Part shown: piece after piece, positions 61,147-64,000 of the stretch
How the letters are laid out: each line of letters opens with the position of its first letter
Numbering within the stretch: position 1 is the first letter of the stretch
NCBI RefSeq assembly: GCF_036985595.1
Contig: NZ_BTPU01000009.1
Coordinates: 62,001 to 126,000, forward strand
Reading direction: 5' to 3'
Length of the DNA stretch: 64,000 nucleotides
From: Vallitalea maricola
Lineage (GTDB): Bacteria; Bacillota; Clostridia; Lachnospirales; Vallitaleaceae
Notes under the pieces: model-generated
What the model was told of the DNA's origin: nothing
What the model saw: only the letters and a program-made list of their open reading frames with translations
Database searches by the model: none
Translations under genes and position numbers: made by a program

Positions 61147-63141
61147 TTAATTAAGTGGAATGGGATTATTGAAATATCTTTGAATCATGGTAATCCACCA
61201 ATAATCATCAGTTGGAGGTGAACCAACTCCATCAGTACTACTATTGACTCCCGCACCAAATAGTATTGAAATGACTCCAGATTCTTTTGCTTTATCCATA
61301 TGATGTGTCCAAGTTATAGTATCGGTTCCATTATCAGTTATTTTATTATCATTATGTGCATTAAGCTTAAAATAATTAAATCGTTCTGTAGAACCTGGTT
61401 TGAATGTATCTCCAAGGAAATACACTGGTGCAGAGTCTTCATATTTAGTAGACGTCCCATTTAAGTCAGGGAAAAGCCCATTATTATATGGGTTAGGTGC
61501 TTGACTTGTATTGATATGACCTACTGGTATCTGCCATAATATAACAGGAAGATTAGAACTGGTATTCATAACTTTTACAAACTCAAGATAATTATTCCAT
61601 ATATCACTATTCCAAAACCAAGTAGAACCTGCTGGATCATCAGCGGCTTGAGGTGTCACTCCACCACCATCCAGTCCATATTTATCTATTGAAACAAAAT
61701 CTGCTCCATATGATTTTACACCTGCACTAACATAATAATCTGTAATAAGCTGAGCTTTACTTCTAATGAAATTCAATCCATCGGTTACTCCCATTGTCTC
61801 TGTTTTATGTAAGATACCATTGTTAGGAACATCATGTCCATCATAAGCCCATAGATTGAATTGCCATCCATAATAAGCTTGTGGATAGTATTTGCTTACA
61901 ATATAGTTCACTGATTTAACTAACCCTTCAACAGTATTAGGAAAATCTGGGTCTACACCACTGGTCAATACACCACTACTATATGCCGCACTTACTAACG
62001 CTGTTATCTCATTTGGCTGTTTACCTGATTGCTGCATCATATAACCAAGAAAATCTGGCTCAAATACTATACCTACCGTATCATCTTCTGCATACTCCTT
62101 ACATATGTCCAAGAAGAACTTTAGATCTTTATAATATGCATCCATATATGTTGAATCTTGAATATGAGCTAAATCCAGACTGTAACTTTCACCACTGTCA
62201 GGAATATTATAATATACAAAGAATGGGATTATACCTAATTTTCTACTTTCAATAATAAAGTTCTTGGCACGTCCACCATCAACATTAGTCCAAGTACGCC
62301 ATCCATTTATTGGACCACCATTAATATAGATATATCTTATGTCCATCCTCTTATTCTTGTCATCAGTGTGGAAATCCCTCCAGAAATCAAGATCTCCCTG
62401 CTTATCCTCACTTACAGAGCCTATAGAAAGATAATTAGGCATACCTGGAATACTTCCATCTACATTTTTGATTCTTATTCCAACATATCTTTCTTCTCCT
62501 GTATTACTTTCTTTTAGTTTAATAGAAGCTCGTCCAGCTTTTTTACCATTAATCTTAAGAGTATTATTATTTACTATTGAACAATCAACTACTGAACTAT
62601 TATTAGTAATAACAGTAAAAACAGGATTAGAGGCCCCATTAAAACTTAGAGTATAATCATTCATTCCTTTAGCTTGAGTAAACTGATAGACCACTTTTTG
62701 GGTATCTATACCGTTTATTATTATGTTACCAGTTGCATTACCCACTACAACAGAAATCTCGTCACTGGCTGTAGTTCCAAAAGAATTAGTAATCTCAATG
62801 TAATATTTATATGTCCCTTCTATTGTTCTTCCTCTTACTTGAAAGGTCTCACTTTGAGGATTAGGTGTATCATCAATTAAAGTACCACTATGTATTTCTT
62901 GATAATTGCCTGCCCCAATCTTCTCGAATAGCTTCCAACTTGTCCCATTGTTTCCATACCATATGTTCCAAGTCAAATCATAATCACCGTCAATATCTCC
63001 TGACCATTGATTATGGCTTAATGACGGTTTTACAGGAACCCCTGTCCCTGCTGCACTTGAAGGTATAATTGAAACTGCCAAGATTAAAGTAATGCATAAT
63101 AATATTGAAAAATAAGTCTTGAAATATCTTTTTAAAAACAT
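61147..63141 (-). CDS. Secreted putative glycoside hydrolase with Ig-like N-terminal domains
   Basis: The 664-residue protein has a signal peptide (residues 1-30, ending SSAA), a chitinase-A-like Ig/fibronectin domain (about 35-135, LSHNQWSGDIDGDYDLTWNI), a second beta-sandwich (about 140-235), and a C-terminal TIM-barrel-like domain (about 240-664). The barrel has conserved acidic motifs GIVFEPDFLGYM and GADFVSIDKYGLDGG that could hold the catalytic carboxylates. It probably degrades a polysaccharide outside the cell. The CAZy family is unclear. GGAGGAGG precedes the ATG. A GTGGTAACCAC palindrome at 63190-63200 lies upstream and may be an operator. Confidence 0.7.
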   Translation of the reverse strand: MFLKRYFKTYFSILLCITLILAVSIIPSSAAGTGVPVKPSLSHNQWSGDIDGDYDLTWNIWYGNNGTSWKLFEKIGAGNYQEIHSGTLIDDTPNPQSETFQVRGRTIEGTYKYYIEITNSFGTTASDEISVVVGNATGNIIINGIDTQKVVYQFTQAKGMNDYTLSFNGASNPVFTVITNNSSVVDCSIVNNNTLKINGKKAGRASIKLKESNTGEERYVGIRIKNVDGSIPGMPNYLSIGSVSEDKQGDLDFWRDFHTDDKNKRMDIRYIYINGGPINGWRTWTNVDGGRAKNFIIESRKLGIIPFFVYYNIPDSGESYSLDLAHIQDSTYMDAYYKDLKFFLDICKEYAEDDTVGIVFEPDFLGYMMQQSGKQPNEITALVSAAYSSGVLTSGVDPDFPNTVEGLVKSVNYIVSKYYPQAYYGWQFNLWAYDGHDVPNNGILHKTETMGVTDGLNFIRSKAQLITDYYVSAGVKSYGADFVSIDKYGLDGGGVTPQAADDPAGSTWFWNSDIWNNYLEFVKVMNTSSNLPVILWQIPVGHINTSQAPNPYNNGLFPDLNGTSTKYEDSAPVYFLGDTFKPGSTERFNYFKLNAHNDNKITDNGTDTITWTHHMDKAKESGVISILFGAGVNSSTDGVGSPPTDDYWWITMIQRYFNNPIPLN

Positions 63142-63432
63142 TTTCCTCCTCCTAATACATAATTATAGATTTATGCTTCACTTCTGAATGTGGTAACCAC
63201 CTCCATTAATTTTAGTTATTCATTGGGTAATATATAAATGATTAGATATAGATATAAGTAGAAAAATATTAAGTAAGACTTAAGTAGATAAAAAAATATA
63301 TAAACACTCTTGTCTAATTATACATTTTTTTATTGTATTTTAAATTAGTCTATCTTGCTATTACTTGTACTATTTTGGCTCGTATATTTTACACCATAAA
63401 AAATTCACATTTACTATTTTTTATAAAAAAAT

Positions 63433-63467
63433 AAAGCCTATTTATCGTTATATGATAAATAGACTTT
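63433..63467 (-). terminator. Terminator of the thioredoxin gene
   Basis: Arms 63433-63446 and 63454-63467 (AAAGCCTATTTATC and its near-complement) form a 14-bp stem with one mismatch and are followed on the minus strand by seven T. Confidence 0.88.
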
Positions 63468-63478
63468 CTTATGTTACT

Positions 63479-63796
63479 CTACATAGCTGATTCAATTTTT
63501 GATTCCAATTGTTGTTTTGGAACTGCTCCCACTACGGTATCTACAACTTGCCCATTTTTGATTAACAACATTGTAGGGATACTCATTACTCTGTATTTTT
63601 GAGCTGTTTCACCATTTTGATCAACATTTAATTTTCCTATTTTAGCTTTTCCTTCATATTTTTTTGCCAATTCATCTATAACAGGTGCCATCATCTTACA
63701 TGGTCCACACCAATCTGCGTAAAAGTCAACTAATACTGGTATATCTGAGTTAAGAACCTCTGTTTCAAAATTAAGATCTGTAAATGCTAGTGCCAT
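63479..63796 (-). CDS. trxA: Thioredoxin
   Basis: The 105-residue protein has the active site WCGPCK with its cysteines at positions 30 and 33, the buried Asp in VLVDFYADW, and the cis-Pro in SIPTMLLIK. It reduces protein disulfides in the cytosol. AAGGAGG precedes the ATG, and a good promoter lies just upstream. Length is normal. Confidence 0.95.
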   Translation of the reverse strand: MALAFTDLNFETEVLNSDIPVLVDFYADWCGPCKMMAPVIDELAKKYEGKAKIGKLNVDQNGETAQKYRVMSIPTMLLIKNGQVVDTVVGAVPKQQLESKIESAM

Positions 63797-63842
63797 AAAT
63801 AAAACCTCCTTATTAAATTATATTTGTATTTATTATAATATC

Positions 63843-63872
63843 ATTATATTCTAATATAGTGATATATGTCAA
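63843..63872 (-). promoter_or_regulatory. Promoter of the thioredoxin gene
   Basis: On the minus strand TTGACA (63872-63867) and TATAAT (63848-63843) are both perfect and separated by 18 bases. The thioredoxin ATG is about 47 bases downstream, after AAGGAGG. No further gene is seen to the window end. Confidence 0.8.
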
Positions 63873-64000
63873 TACATTTTTTAATTTTTTGATATTATTT
63901 TATTATTTATTATCCCTGAATAAATCAATCCTATTAAATTACTTTATCATTACTGCTATTTTATATCTTAATGTTCCAAGATACCCTTAGCTAGTCAGTA

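Noticed and set aside
1..64000. CRISPR arrays, tRNA, rRNA or insertion-sequence transposases
   Set aside because: No spaced direct repeats, no tRNA cloverleaf and no DDE or HUH transposase gene was found; the only recombinase is the tyrosine integrase.

Overview
ORGANISM. The window is low-GC Firmicutes (Clostridia) DNA. The flanks are AT-rich, use AAGGAGG-type ribosome binding sites, and carry a Bacillus/Clostridium-type LexA box, a type II thymidine kinase and a family-4 uracil-DNA glycosylase. No rRNA or tRNA gene and no CRISPR array was seen, so the genus cannot be fixed; a Lachnospirales-like anaerobe would fit. LAYOUT. (1) 1-4867: a catabolic-looking gene run with a PfkB sugar kinase (cut by the window edge), a nucleoside phosphorylase, a BtpA/SgcQ-family protein, an iron alcohol dehydrogenase and a TrpA-like barrel protein without TrpB. 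(2) 4.9-13.0 kb: housekeeping genes including uracil-DNA glycosylase, histidine phosphatase, MATE exporter, TauE-type permease, PIN-PhoH ATPase, shikimate kinase and an SOS-controlled Y-family DNA polymerase with a small partner gene. Two long palindromic elements (2621-2910 and 4938-5177) lie among these genes. (3) About 13062-53726: a complete integrative and conjugative element of the Tn1549/CTn type with clearly higher GC. It holds parA/parB, a replication-protein gene broken by an in-frame stop, a type IV secretion set (PcfB, TcpA coupling protein, Maff2, VirB6-like, PrgI, VirB4, CHAP hydrolase), topoisomerase III, an ArdC-like protein, a giant methylase-helicase with the tnpV gene nested in another frame, MobC and relaxase, then a sigma-like regulator, excisionase and tyrosine integrase. 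Two AT-richer cargo blocks sit inside it: a TIR-domain protein with a small membrane protein (40.1-41.8 kb), and a two-component system with a MacAB-like exporter (43.5-50.7 kb). (4) 53.7-64 kb: thymidine kinase, a long noncoding stretch with a candidate small RNA and three perfect DnaA boxes, a small YtxH-like protein, a TetR-regulated RND pump, an AI-2E family permease, a secreted putative glycoside hydrolase and thioredoxin. HOW IT WORKS TOGETHER. Int and Xis excise the element, the relaxase and MobC nick and process it, TcpA delivers it to the VirB4/VirB6/PrgI channel, and the CHAP protein opens the wall. Intrinsic terminators repeatedly sit between one element gene and the ribosome binding site of the next, which suggests attenuation or antitermination control. 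The TIR cassette has its own terminators and promoter and is the best candidate for an undescribed (possibly anti-phage) system. The response regulator probably controls both its own operon and the exporter operon, because the same 11-bp-spaced repeat precedes both.
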